Assembly (NCBI RefSeq): GCF_037975245.1
Contig: NC_092582.1
Location: 7,853,001-7,917,000, forward strand
Length of the DNA stretch: 64,000 nt
Source of the DNA: Apostichopus japonicus
Taxonomy: Eukaryota; Echinodermata; Holothuroidea; Aspidochirotida; Stichopodidae
Direction: 5' to 3'
Positions within the stretch are counted from its first letter, which is position 1. The number at the start of each line of letters is the position of its first letter. A program made the translations under genes and the position numbers. Below are positions 47,540 through 57,797 of the stretch, in pieces. The notes below the pieces were generated by a model, which saw nothing but the letters and a program-made list of their open reading frames with translations, did not search any database and had not been told where the DNA came from.

Positions 47540-47949
47540 TTGAAAGGAATAACGAAGGCAGGGATAATAGACAATTCATTTTCAATAACCTAAAAACTCT
47601 TTAATATTCGATGATTAAAGTTAACCACTTCCTGTTTGACTGAATATGTTCCGCTTTGAAATTGGCTCCCAATGCCTCACTACAATACACAGTAAGCCGA
47701 CATTGATTACGTAATACGCCTGGAAATTCCATATTGTAGACGCCAGGGTAGAACAACGGGGATTTCAGGTATATTACGTAATCAATGGCGGTTTATTTTG
47801 CATTGTGGTGAGGCAATTAGGAACCAATTTTCAAAGCTAGCGTGTTCAGTTAAACAGGAAGCGGTTAATAAAAAATCGAATATTAGAAAATTTGTAGGTA
47901 ACTGAATAATATAAATTATCTTTGATCCCTGCTTTCGTTATTCCTTTAA
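47540..47949. mobile_element. Long foldback (MITE-like) element with TTAAAGGAAT end
   Basis: The element is 410 bp and almost wholly self-complementary. The left TTGAAAGGAATAACGAAGGC pairs with the right CTTTCGTTATTCCTTTAA. Inner pairs include GTTAACCACTTCCTGTTTGA with AACAGGAAGCGGTTAA, and GATTACGTAATA with TATTACGTAATC. The first ten bases of the right terminus (TTAAAGGAAT) equal those of the 28361 MITE. Confidence 0.85.
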
Positions 47950-48961
47950 GAACAAAGGAGAGATGTCGTATATTAGAAACATCGAAATTAGTATAGGCTA
48001 TCAACAGGCTCCCTCCAAATGAACTGAGCTGTCACGATTCTTCCTATTTCCAACCCCCATTTACTTCCCTTTCATTGCACCCCGTGGTAAAGTCTCGTGC
48101 CGTTTTAATGAGGTCCCCTCTATCTAAGGTTCTTAATTATAGACGCTGGAAATGTGCTGGAATTCTGGAATGTTTAAAAAGGTTCTCGCATAATTATATA
48201 TCGCTGACAGTGCTTTGAGTTTAGTAACAATGCGATCCTCGACGGCTTTCAATAGGAGGCCTATCGTTAGACTTTCAGCAAAGACAGCACGCCATAGATT
48301 GGGAAGAAACTTAGGACTGAATTTCTCAAGTTAGGCATGTTTGGTCTTTGCACTTAAAATGTATCTTTAGTAAGTATTAATTCGCATCGGAACCAACAGC
48401 CTAGAGTCGTATATAGGCCTATATTTACATGCAGTAACATTATACATATATTGCATGGGAAACAGCAAAATAATCTATTTTGCGAACAAGCCGGTAGAAG
48501 TTTATCCTGAAAATGGAACTTCAACACGTGATCGAGTAAGAGGTCAGTGCATTCCTTACTACGTGACTTCAGGCTACCTAAATATCAGCACAAGGTGAGG
48601 CGCAGGTGGCAAATGTGCAATCTGCGTAAGAGGTTCAAGCTCCGCGGTACACACTACTAACCGCGGTAGTATATGATATCGGAACAATGTTTTTATCCAG
48701 CCATCAGCCAACTTAATTGGGAGGATAAGGTGGTGTGGGGGGTGGCTAAATGTTACGTCGGAGTCAATTTCTCGATTTAAAAAAAAAAAAAAACATATTC
48801 TCTTGCATATACTCCGCAAACAGTTAGGAATTCCCCGATTGGGAACCCTGGAAACTGACAGCAACTTGTGGTTAAACCGGGATCAGCCATTCTTCATAAA
48901 GTCTGCAAATTCATCATTTCACACCTCTGCTGAAAGGTCTTCAATACGTGTCATTGTAGTG
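47950..48961. other. Non-coding stretch
   Basis: No gene recognised; poly-A run at 48779-48792. Confidence 0.4.
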
Positions 48962-49490
48962 CGTATGGAAAGCCGTTTTAACATTTAATAAGGAATTTCA
49001 GATATCTCGAAATAAGTTTAGATATCTCAAATTAAATTACAGATATCTACAATTTATTTAAGATATCTACAAATAATTGCAGATATCTTAAAATCAATTT
49101 CAGATATCTCGAAATACCAGGGAATTTCAGATATCTGAAATTGAATTCGAGATATCTCGAATTCAATTTCAGATATCTCGAATTCAATTTCAGATATCTC
49201 GAATTCAATTTCAGATATCTCGAATTCAATTTCAGATATCTCGAATTCAATTTCAGATATCTGAAATATAATTTCAGATATTCCGAATTCAATTTCAGAT
49301 ATCTCGAATTCATTTTCAGATATCTCGAATTCAATTTCAGATATCTCGAATTCAATTTCAGATATCTCGAATTCAATTTCAGATATCTGAAATAGAATTT
49401 TAGATATCTCGAATTCAATTTCAGATATCTCGAATTCAATTACAGATATCTGAAATTTCCCGATTAAATGTCAAAATGGCTTTCCATACG
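48962..49490. repeat. Inverted-repeat element filled with a palindromic 21-bp minisatellite, copy 1
   Basis: Ends CGTATGGAAAGCC(G)TTTTAACATTTAAT... and the matching ...ATTAAATGTCAAAATGGCTTTCCATACG. Between them are about 20 units of 21 bp (GATATCTCGAATTCAATTTC plus A), with variants where CTCGAATTC is CTGAAAT. Because 21 is divisible by three and stops are absent, both strands show long repeated ORFs (NFRYLEF on plus, NSRYLKL on minus). These are not genes. Confidence 0.9.
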
Positions 49491-49880
49491 TGCCATTTTA
49501 ACATTTAATCGGAAATTTATGCATATGCATTTCAGATATCTCGAATTCAATTGCAGATATCTCGAATTCAATTTCAGATATCTCGAATTAGAATTGCAGA
49601 TATCTTGAATTCAATTTCAGATATCTCGAATTCAATTTCAGATATCTCGAATTAAATTTTAGATATCTGAAATAGAATTTCAGATATCTCGAATTCAATT
49701 TCGGATATCTCGAATTCAATTTCAGATATCTCGAATTCAATTTCAGATATCTGAATTAGAATTTCAGATATCTCGAAATCTATTTAAGATATCTCGAATT
49801 CAATTTCAGATATCTGAAATAAGAAACAATTTCAGATATCTAAAATTCCCGATTAAATGTTAAAATGGCTTTCCATATGT
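49491..49880. repeat. Inverted-repeat element with 21-bp minisatellite, copy 2 (abutting)
   Basis: Left TGCCATTTTAACATTTAATC and right ATTAAATGTTAAAATGGCTT ending CCATATG flank about 14 units of the same 21-bp satellite. The left end lacks the TATGGAAAG part, so the pair look like head-to-tail neighbours sharing a border. Confidence 0.85.
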
Positions 49881-51236
49881 GCGCGGTGAATATGAAAGCT
49901 AGTTAGTTGTTGGTATTCAATCAAGGGTTCTATTTGTAACCCCTTTGAAGTTATTTCGGTCACGAAGAAGCCATTTCGGCGTTGGTCCTTTAACGTAGAC
50001 CAAAGCTATGATATATTGTGTAATGTTTATAAACAGTACTCTGGCTAGCATGTGCCTGAATATAAACGAAGAAATGAAGATTAAAACCATCACAGATTAA
50101 CCGGACAACCAAGCTGTAAATCACGAATCACGCCTGTTTCGGACGTGACAGAGAATACACAGAGTCCTGGACACTGATTGGTCAAATTGAACAACTTGTT
50201 AAACGTTACTGTTGCTTGCAACGTTTTATTGCAGGATGTTGTAAACTCATATGCGTTCAAATGTTACCTGTCTTGTTCTCTTCAAGATTAACGAACCAAA
50301 GTAGAGGATTTTTACGTATTGTTTTGAAGAAGTTTGTTACTCATAGAGATCTATTTCTTTGCGTGTGCAGTATTAACTATTCGCCGCCACAATTCTTTGC
50401 AAATCTGAGTCTGGAATCTTTCCTGCATAGCCAACCTGTAATTTGAGATTGCTATGAAATGGGTATGTTCAGCTTGCATTCACCAACAAGCCATGTAGAT
50501 GATGAAGCGGGCTAGTAATCCCAATATTGTAGCACGCACGCGCACTACAATAACAACACCAACTGTGAAAGTTCAAATGTCAGGAAGTGTCGAGTTTCCT
50601 AACGGATGTTTTCCCTATAAGGCCGACGAATAGGCAGTATAGGGGTAAAACGGTACGCAGCTACATACCTCCCCCCGTTTCCGACTGGAACCCCACCCCT
50701 CCCTCATCCCACCCCGCCCATTTAGATTCGAGCCTGATAAATTCGAGCTTGTTGGAGAACAAAAATCGTAAGATGAATAAGGTTGACCTCATTTTAAGTA
50801 TTGTTTGGGGCTACTTAGACTGGCAATGTATAATTTAAATTTGCCTCCGAATACAGATTGAAGAGTGCGTGAATGATGACCACGGGAGAGACGGGGCAGC
50901 CTTGACTCGTAACGGGTATAAACTCAAAACAGGTTCAGGCCCCTTTGTAAGTCAGTCGAGGGTAATTTTGAAATTATTAGTATTTATTAGCACAACCTTG
51001 CGTTTAGAGCTGCTGATATATAGACCTAATATACAGTTTAAATATGCCTCAGGATGTACTATTTGACGTCGAATTTATTTTCTGGGAGAGGAACCCCAGA
51101 CAACCCTAAATAGGAGTCACAGGGGAGCCCATCCTTTACAAAACCCTTCATTCCCCTCTGCCAGAAACCTTCCGTGAAAATTCTGAGATGCATGTACAAA
51201 AAGCATTTGGTCGACTTGGTCGATATTTGAAAGCTC
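49881..51236. other. Non-coding stretch
   Basis: No gene recognised. 50965-51060 (TATTAGCACAACCTTGCGTT..., then ATGCCTCAGGATG) weakly resembles 8068-8170 and may be a diverged repeat copy. Confidence 0.4.
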
Positions 51237-52330
51237 CCAAATTAACATAATCAATTGTCTGATTGAACATGACAAAGATACAACTCTACCCGTAGCATTA
51301 GGTAAAATTTCTTACATAGATACGTAAAATGATCTGTTTGACCCTATTACTTTAGTTTCAATTACAAAACATCAACCCAAGAACAATAATCTTCTATGTC
51401 ATGTGAGCTTTGTAAATTAAACATGCTGGTATATAGTTGAGCATTATTCCAACAAGTTAAACTTACTATCAGCTCTTTGATAGGATTATGATGTAATAAT
51501 ATTATGCACAATGGGTCAATCCTTACACATTCTCAAGTAAGAGGAAGGATCTTGAATATTTGGTGGTAGCCAGTTAACACTGAAATTATTTTCCTTCACT
51601 TTTCACGTTAATACCCCACCTTTTCAACGTTTATATAGTAAACTTCATTTTAAAGCTAAAGTTAAATCATAATCAACTGTCGGTCATGAAGACAATGACA
51701 AAGATATAACTTTTCCTGTATTCACCCATATATAAGCAGTATTTTCATAATCTGCTGCATATAATAGTTTAATTTCAATTAAGAGTCAACAATCAACCAG
51801 TACCAAATGAAGAATGAAGAATGAAACGAACTGATATAATCCTCTTGAAAGAAAATGGAACAATAGTGAACTTTGTGACATGAAACATATTTGCATTAAA
51901 CTGACCATTATCATTCTTGGGACACTGAATGCTATGACAGTATAAATCAATTTCATGTTACTGTTTGTGTAATAAATGTTACAATCACCATGTTAAATAC
52001 ACAATCATCACATTGATTGGATTTATTATTGTACTGCTGAGTATTAAGCACAACGAATCTAAACACTCTTACAATAACAACAATCCCTCAAGTTATCCGA
52101 TGTGACGGGTCTGAAAATGTAATGATAAAGAAACAACTCTTCCTGAAGTCAATTTAAAACAATTAAGCAACAACTTTAGATACACAGTGATTTGTTCATT
52201 ATTAGTTTCATATGAATTAGCATGTAAACCAATCAAAACAATTAGTGGCGAAATGAAAGGATATCATCTTTTTAATAGAAACTGGAAGTTATACATCAAA
52301 GTGAACTTTCAGATATGATAACATGTGGAA
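51237..52330. repeat. Three-copy diverged tandem repeat, 426-427-bp period
   Basis: GACAAAGATACAACTCTACC (51271), GACAAAGATATAACTTTTCC (51698) and GATAAAGAAACAACTCTTCC (52124) head equivalent blocks. TAGTTTCAATTA-, ACCAATCAA- and GTGAACTTT-type words recur in order in each. The units are strongly diverged, so the array is old, and the third unit is truncated. Confidence 0.75.
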
Positions 52331-53245
52331 TGCTGACTATGACGACTGCTACACTGCAGTTACATTGTTTTTGTTGTTGGCACGGTAAGCACGAAAATCT
52401 TGAATCTGGTTGCACCAGGGAGTTGGTTGCACTTCACACACTTCACGCACAGGACATCACCATTGCATAGATTCTCTGAGCCTTTGGCAAAAAAACAAAA
52501 CAAAAAAGCCCAAAGGTTGGAGGAATGGAAAACAATGTTCTTCAACAATATCATTTCTCCCGAGGATTAAAAACATTCATCTTAAAAATCAGTACCTTTG
52601 AAAAATTTACTCTCTACCAGGGCTTGAATAGTTGATAAATATTCTTCATTCCATTAAGATAAAATATATCTGCATCAATTTTTTGCATAGTATCCCAAAC
52701 ACAAAACTGACATAATTACAAATTGTGGTGGGCACAAGGAATTGGAAACTTACACAATGGAAGTCTATGAAAGCTGTACATGATTCCTTTACAGATAGTT
52801 TACCCCTTTGCGTCTCCCAGGAAACAAATGTTGTAACAAATGGATTGCAGTAAAGTTAAAAGCATCACGCCGTTTTCACATATGGTTATTGTTGAATATA
52901 TGTACATAAGTTTCTTTGATATCCACAGACAGTATAGTGTTATACCAACTAAATGAATTATTTAAGCAATCAAAAGAATTAAAATGAGACATCTAGTGTG
53001 CCAACTGGATACAGCTACAGCTTAAGTTAAAGTTAGGCCTAAAGTACAGGTAGGTATGGCCGCACTCACATTTATATATATCTGGCTTGCTTCGATTTTT
53101 AAAGTGATAAACATTCATAATATTTAACTCCTTGTAAACTCATGAGATGATAATGCAATCAACACAATTTTTTGCTTGCCAGCTTTTTTGTCAGGTTGCG
53201 GCTTTGATAAGCCAATGAGACTTTTTCGCGAGTTCATGCTTGCAG
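52331..53245. other. Non-coding stretch
   Basis: No gene or repeat recognised. Confidence 0.45.
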
Positions 53246-53593
53246 CAGTGGCGGAGCGTCCACACAGTCAGGGGGCGGATGCCCCCCCCCCGGGCCCTGA
53301 CGGACTCAAATGGACAGCTGGCGCCCTTGTCAGCTTTTTACCACTTTTTACTAATTCGCGATTATGGACCTTTTTTTGCGATCTCATCTACCTATTGACA
53401 TTTGTCACATTATCTGCAAATTAGCAAGGCCCGGAAAGGGTAATTTCCGGCGATCTAGTGAGTATCTTTACTCAAAAAATGTCTGTACGCTTCGCGCCAA
53501 CCTGTGGTGGCGCTCCGCTTAGATAGTGTCGAAAGCCCTTACAGACCACTCTCGCCCCCCCCCCCCCGACCAATACCCCTAGCTCCGCCACTG
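53246..53593 (+). mobile_element. Non-autonomous hAT-type element, copy 2, perfect 8-bp TSD
   Basis: CAGTGGCGGAGCG...AGCTCCGCCACTG is flanked by GCTTGCAG at 53238-53245 and 53594-53601. It is homologous in reverse orientation to 6598-6989. It carries the GCGCCAACC...GGTGGCGCTCCGCTTAGATA module shared with the 44-46 kb elements, and no transposase. Confidence 0.92.
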
Positions 53594-53601
53594 GCTTGCA
53601 G

Positions 53602-54789
53602 AAGGATCTAAAATACATACATACACACATACACACATACATATTGTTTTCTGTGTGTAGGTATCATCTAAGTTTCATACTCCCTCCCGTGAGTTTAAAT
53701 AACTCAGGATTAATGTCGGTTGTTAGTTTTTTTCTTTCTTTCATCCCTTCCTTTGTTATCTTGTATGTGTATAATAGTCGTAATTGTCTTTGTTAAGGAG
53801 AATCATCATCGGTCCCGCCTCCCCCGTTGAAATGAAACCTTTTTTTTTAAATGAAAGCAAAAGAAGATAAAACCTGCAGGCCTATGTGAAACGAAATCAG
53901 ATTAATTCCATTAAATTTAAAAGTCGAGCTTTGTTGGTGAATGTAACCTATTATCTATCATAAATAAATATTATAAATAAAAGTTAAGGACACGTAGAAT
54001 TAAACTCGGCCATGGTTCAAAGTACGAACTGACTACCAACGTGGAAAGACCAGGTGGAATTAAGTTTATATGGAATGGCTGTCGTGTATGTTATGTTGTT
54101 CCATATAGTGAACAGCGATGGCACGCCATGACACATTCTGGCTCTGGCAGCGAATCAACCTTCCAAATTCCAAGTCCCCCTCCCCTCCCCCTCCCCCAGT
54201 TAATGCTCATGTCCGGCAATACCGAGAATCCCGGAAATGGGTTCACTTGCGTGCATGGTAGGAACTTGATCTCGCTTTAGGGTTCGATTTCGAAGCTTCA
54301 TCCTGTAACAGAACTGATACTGCGACCCTGGATTTTACTCGATTGTTATCGAAGATTGATACAGTCAGTCCCCAGCGGTGCGAAAAGTGTTTTCTCTTCT
54401 TGAAGAATATGCACGGGGTTTCTCGATGTCACTCCTCATTAATATTTAATTAGGTAAAACTTATCATTTTCGAAGTTCAATTTCTCAGTCATTTACCAAT
54501 TTATATGTGTGGTAATAGTTGTATTTAATGAAGGAAAGGTGTTTAATCCAATCGTTACTGACAAAAGACACACAAAAAAAAGGAATGGAAAGGGAAATTT
54601 CGGACGTATTTTCCGAACGTAAATTAACCACTTTCGAACTGTTTAGAAAAATTGTTTTTTTTTTTGCATAAATATCATTATTTCCTTTTTTTAAAACTGG
54701 TATATTCGCTTAAAAAAACTCCTTAACCACGAAGTACTATCCATTTCTCTCAAATCAGCATATTGACCAAATCTGGTGCATATAAAATA
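53602..54789. other. Non-coding stretch
   Basis: (CATA)n-like run at 53612-53642; no gene recognised. Confidence 0.45.
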
Positions 54790-55013
54790 GTATGTCATAA
54801 CATACATATACGACATTATACACATAATGAATGGTTATGAGTGCAATAGTGCAAATGTTTCATGAGTTGAAAGATGGAATGTTCCATTCAACGAGGCGCA
54901 GCCGAGTTGAATAGAACAAATTACATCTTTCAACGAATGAAATATTTGCACTAATGCACGAATGGAAACCATTCATTATTTGTTTTATACAACACCTTCA
55001 AATTTGGATATAA

Positions 55014-56024
55014 TTGGATGTAAGTGTTCAGGTTGGTGAATGCATTTCTACGAAATCCACCGTCCACCAGGGCGTGCCACAAGGATCTTGTGCTGGCCCT
55101 GTTCTCTTTACGGCTTATGCAAGTACTTTATATCATACAATCTCCAGTCACCTTCTCGAGGTCATGGGGTATGCAGACGATCACGCCCTGTACCTAAAAT
55201 TCAAACCAGGTAATTCCGACTCTGAACTTAGTGCTCTAAATGCTATGGAGAGTTGTTTATTGGACGTTAAGGCTTGGATGAATATGTGTCGCTTAAAAAT
55301 GAACGATACCAAAACTGAATTTCTTATCTTTGGTTCACGAAGTCAACTTTCAAAACTTGAAATTGATTGTATTAACGTGGTCTCATCTATTATTAATTGT
55401 GTAAATGATGTGAAGTATATTGGCGTTTATTTGGACAACACCTTATCAATGAAAAAACATATAATTGAAAAATGTAAAATCGCTAGTTTTAACTTGTATA
55501 ATATTAGGAAATTACGTAAGCATCTTTCAACTGATTCTACTCGCACTTTAGTTCAGGCACTTGTCACATCACACTTTGATTATTGTAACTCTTTGTTTTA
55601 TGGTCTTCCCAGTTCTTCCCTTAATAAGTTACAGCGTGTACAAAATATGGCTGCCCGTATCATCCTAAATTTGAACAAATATGACAGTATATCTTCTGCT
55701 TTTAAACTTCTCCACTGGCTTCCGATAAAGGATCGTATCGATTTTAAAATTTTATCACTCACTTATAAGGCGCTTCACGGATCTGCACCATCTTATCTGA
55801 AGGACCTTCTTAAACCACGATCAGTGAGCTACTCCATACGATCTCATGACAGTTTGATTTTAACTACCCCCCGCACTCGCTGCAAGTCCCTTGGTGACCG
55901 ATCTTTTTGTGTCTGTGCCCCCAAATTGTGGAATGCACTCCCATTTTCTATTCGCAATTCAAGTACTGTAAGTTCTTTTAAATCCAGTCTAAAGACTTTC
56001 ATTTTCACACGTGTATATAATTAA
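55014..56024 (+). CDS. LINE reverse transcriptase fragment, 5'-truncated (CR1/L2-like)
   Basis: An intact 336-codon ORF without its own start. It begins inside the RT palm just before motif B (HQGVPQGSCAGPVLF) and includes the catalytic motif C (GYADDHALYL), KMNDTKTEFLIFG, and a thumb/C-terminal region with VKYIGVYLD, HFDYCNSLFYGLP, LHWLPIKDRIDFKILSLTYK, LHGSAPSYLKDLL and WNALPFSIRNS. This ending is typical of CR1/L2-superclade non-LTR elements. Endonuclease and RT motif A are absent, as expected from incomplete reverse transcription. The 3' UTR runs to about 56335 and ends in an AATAAAAATTTTAATAATAA-type tail. The uninterrupted frame implies a recent insertion. Confidence 0.9.
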   Translation: MDVSVQVGECISTKSTVHQGVPQGSCAGPVLFTAYASTLYHTISSHLLEVMGYADDHALYLKFKPGNSDSELSALNAMESCLLDVKAWMNMCRLKMNDTKTEFLIFGSRSQLSKLEIDCINVVSSIINCVNDVKYIGVYLDNTLSMKKHIIEKCKIASFNLYNIRKLRKHLSTDSTRTLVQALVTSHFDYCNSLFYGLPSSSLNKLQRVQNMAARIILNLNKYDSISSAFKLLHWLPIKDRIDFKILSLTYKALHGSAPSYLKDLLKPRSVSYSIRSHDSLILTTPRTRCKSLGDRSFCVCAPKLWNALPFSIRNSSTVSSFKSSLKTFIFTRVYN

Positions 56025-56335
56025 TCTAGTTTTACTTACTCTCTCATTCTTTTTGTATTTATCTCTTACTATTGTTTTATCCTATTTTCTAATTTTGTGG
56101 CATGGTATTTACTGTCTTCATTTTCTCCATCGTTATTGGATTTGTTTAGTCTTTTAGGGTTATCTGTTTTTAAGATTTTTACCTCTTTCATATGATTAAC
56201 ATAGTTTCTTAATTTTCGTTAAGTTTTATACCTTTACTCTTTTAAGTTTGTACAGCGCCATAGCTTATGTTTTTACATATATATGTGCGCTTTAGAAATG
56301 TTTAAATAATAAAAATTTTAATAATAATGTAAAAT
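56025..56335 (+). mobile_element. LINE 3' UTR and simple tail
   Basis: It follows the RT stop. TACAGCGCCATAGC...ATGTGCGCTTTAGAAATG and the AATAATAAAAATTTTAATAA tail resemble the GCGC...AAAT 3' ends of CR1/L2 elements. Confidence 0.6.
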
Positions 56336-56528
56336 GCACTCATGCAACAGATTGTTTTGAACAGACATGTTTCTCTGCTCTCTTACCATTGAAAAAAGTG
56401 CTATCAAAAAAGTATAACCCGTGGTTCTATTTCATAGGGTGCAATAGAGCGGATTTTGCATGCAATCGACGAGCAATTGACCAATCAAATGGCCGGAATA
56501 TAATTAGGTGTTGTATAACATGACATAC

Positions 56529-57739
56529 CGTATGACTAGTTGCTCTGTTGTATGTTTCAAATATCCCAATTATGATACAATCAACCAATGGGTGAAATTT
56601 AAGGTAATTTGTGGTGTACTGATTTTAATTAAGACAAGTATGGAAAACTGTTGTGCAATTGGGATACAACTCTGGTAAATTTAGAGTAAAACTGTGGTAC
56701 AATTAAGGTAAAAACTCTGGTACAATTAGGGTAAAACTTGGGTATATACAGGTATTAGTGTAAAATTGTGGTTAATTAGGGTAAAACTATGGTAATGCCA
56801 TAGTCCACATAGGGTAAATTTGAGACAAAACCATGGTGAAGATGAAATAGAAAGTAATAAAAGCCATGGTAAAATTGTGGTATGGTACTATTGAAAAACT
56901 GTGGTAAACCGCATCCATAGGACCAAAATACCCCAGTCAAATTTTGGTTACCATGAAAAAAGGGTGGTATTTGGCAGTGGTTAGTGTGAGGTAATTTTTG
57001 TCCTAGGCTACACTTCATCTTCGGAGCTTGCAAAATGTGTTGAAAGAAGATGAGCATTTTCTGGCCCTATATTTCAGAGCCATAGTAATATAATGACTAT
57101 TTGGTATGAGTTGTGAACATTACAGTTTGACATGGGCGTTTGCTACGAACTAATGCAATGTACATCATTACATGTACACGCAGAGCCAATACAAAGTCCT
57201 AACATCTGTGATACATAACGCTTTGTTTTGCCATTGATTATTGACAAGACTAGTGCATTTCCAATCGCGAATTTGGTATCAATGTTACCAAAAAAGTGTA
57301 TTTTTCTCCTGTAACGATGTCAAGTTGACGGCAAATTTAACGGCACTTTTTGGAGCCATGAAAAAAGGCGTCAAATTCAATGGAGACTTATCAGAAAGTA
57401 CGACAAAAATAGAAATTTTTACTGTTGAATTACGACAGATAAATGTTGTGAGGTTCAACTTACCACGTCATGGTGGCTAGCGACGCCTTCTTTTGCATTA
57501 TTCAAACCTTTAAACCAGAGGGGTATGTCTCAAGCAGTTTCGCAAAATTTCATACGTCTGGCCAAATGTTTGGGGCGTGGCTACAAGAAACCCGCTCTCT
57601 GAGCTCATTAACCCGCTCGTTGGGGAATGACTGGATATGCGTTACTTCGGGTCTTAAAAGTTCCAACAGTGAAGAAAGCAAGTTATTATTTGTAATTTCG
57701 GTCCTGGCAAAACACCGTTCGCCTTGTTCAGAAAACACG
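56529..57739. other. Non-coding stretch and lectin upstream region
   Basis: 56580-56900 is an irregular array of TGTGGTA(C)AATT(A/G)GGGTAAAA-like words (about 10 loose copies). 57240-57738 has overlapping unsupported ORFs. Weak promoter signals near the lectin start: GGGGCGTGGC at about 57572 and TTAAAAG at about 57654. Neither is decisive. Confidence 0.4.
56580..56900. repeat. Loose tandem array of GTGGTA/CAATTAGGGTAAAACT words
   Basis: Imperfect 20-25-bp periodicity, with the AC-TGTGGTA-AATT-GGGTAAA core repeated across about 300 bp. Confidence 0.6.
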
Positions 57740-57797
57740 ATGGGAGTCCTTACACACTCGTTGTGTATTGCTGTCTTGTACTACGCTGCGTTTTCAG
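57740..57797 (+). CDS. SUEL lectin exon 1, signal peptide
   Basis: 19 codons plus one base, MGVLTHS then a hydrophobic core, donor TTTTCAG|GTAAGG. The split codon becomes Gly with exon A1. Confidence 0.8.

Larger units (their letters stand above)
54790..56528. mobile_element. Foldback element split by a LINE insertion
   Basis: GTATGTCAT (54790-54798) and ATGACATAC (56520-56528) are inverted, as are TTATACAACACC (54985-54996) and GGTGTTGTATAA (56507-56518). The left part is a long hairpin (54825-54979): ATAATGAATGGTT...GTGCAATAGTGCAAATGTTT pairs with AAATATTTGCACTAATGCAC...AACCATTCATTAT around a GAGGCGCAGCCGAGTTGAAT loop. The LINE at about 55001-56335 separates the halves. Reconstruction of the outer element is inference. 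Confidence 0.5.

Noticed and set aside
49047-49439. 130-codon repetitive protein on minus and 84-codon on plus (RYLKLNS / RYLEFNF)
   Set aside because: Translation of the 21-bp minisatellite on both strands; the period is a multiple of three and stops happen to be absent.
57470-57739. Extending the lectin start upstream in the same open frame
   Set aside because: The in-frame ATG at 57740 opens a good signal peptide; upstream codons give a non-secretory leader and no family similarity.
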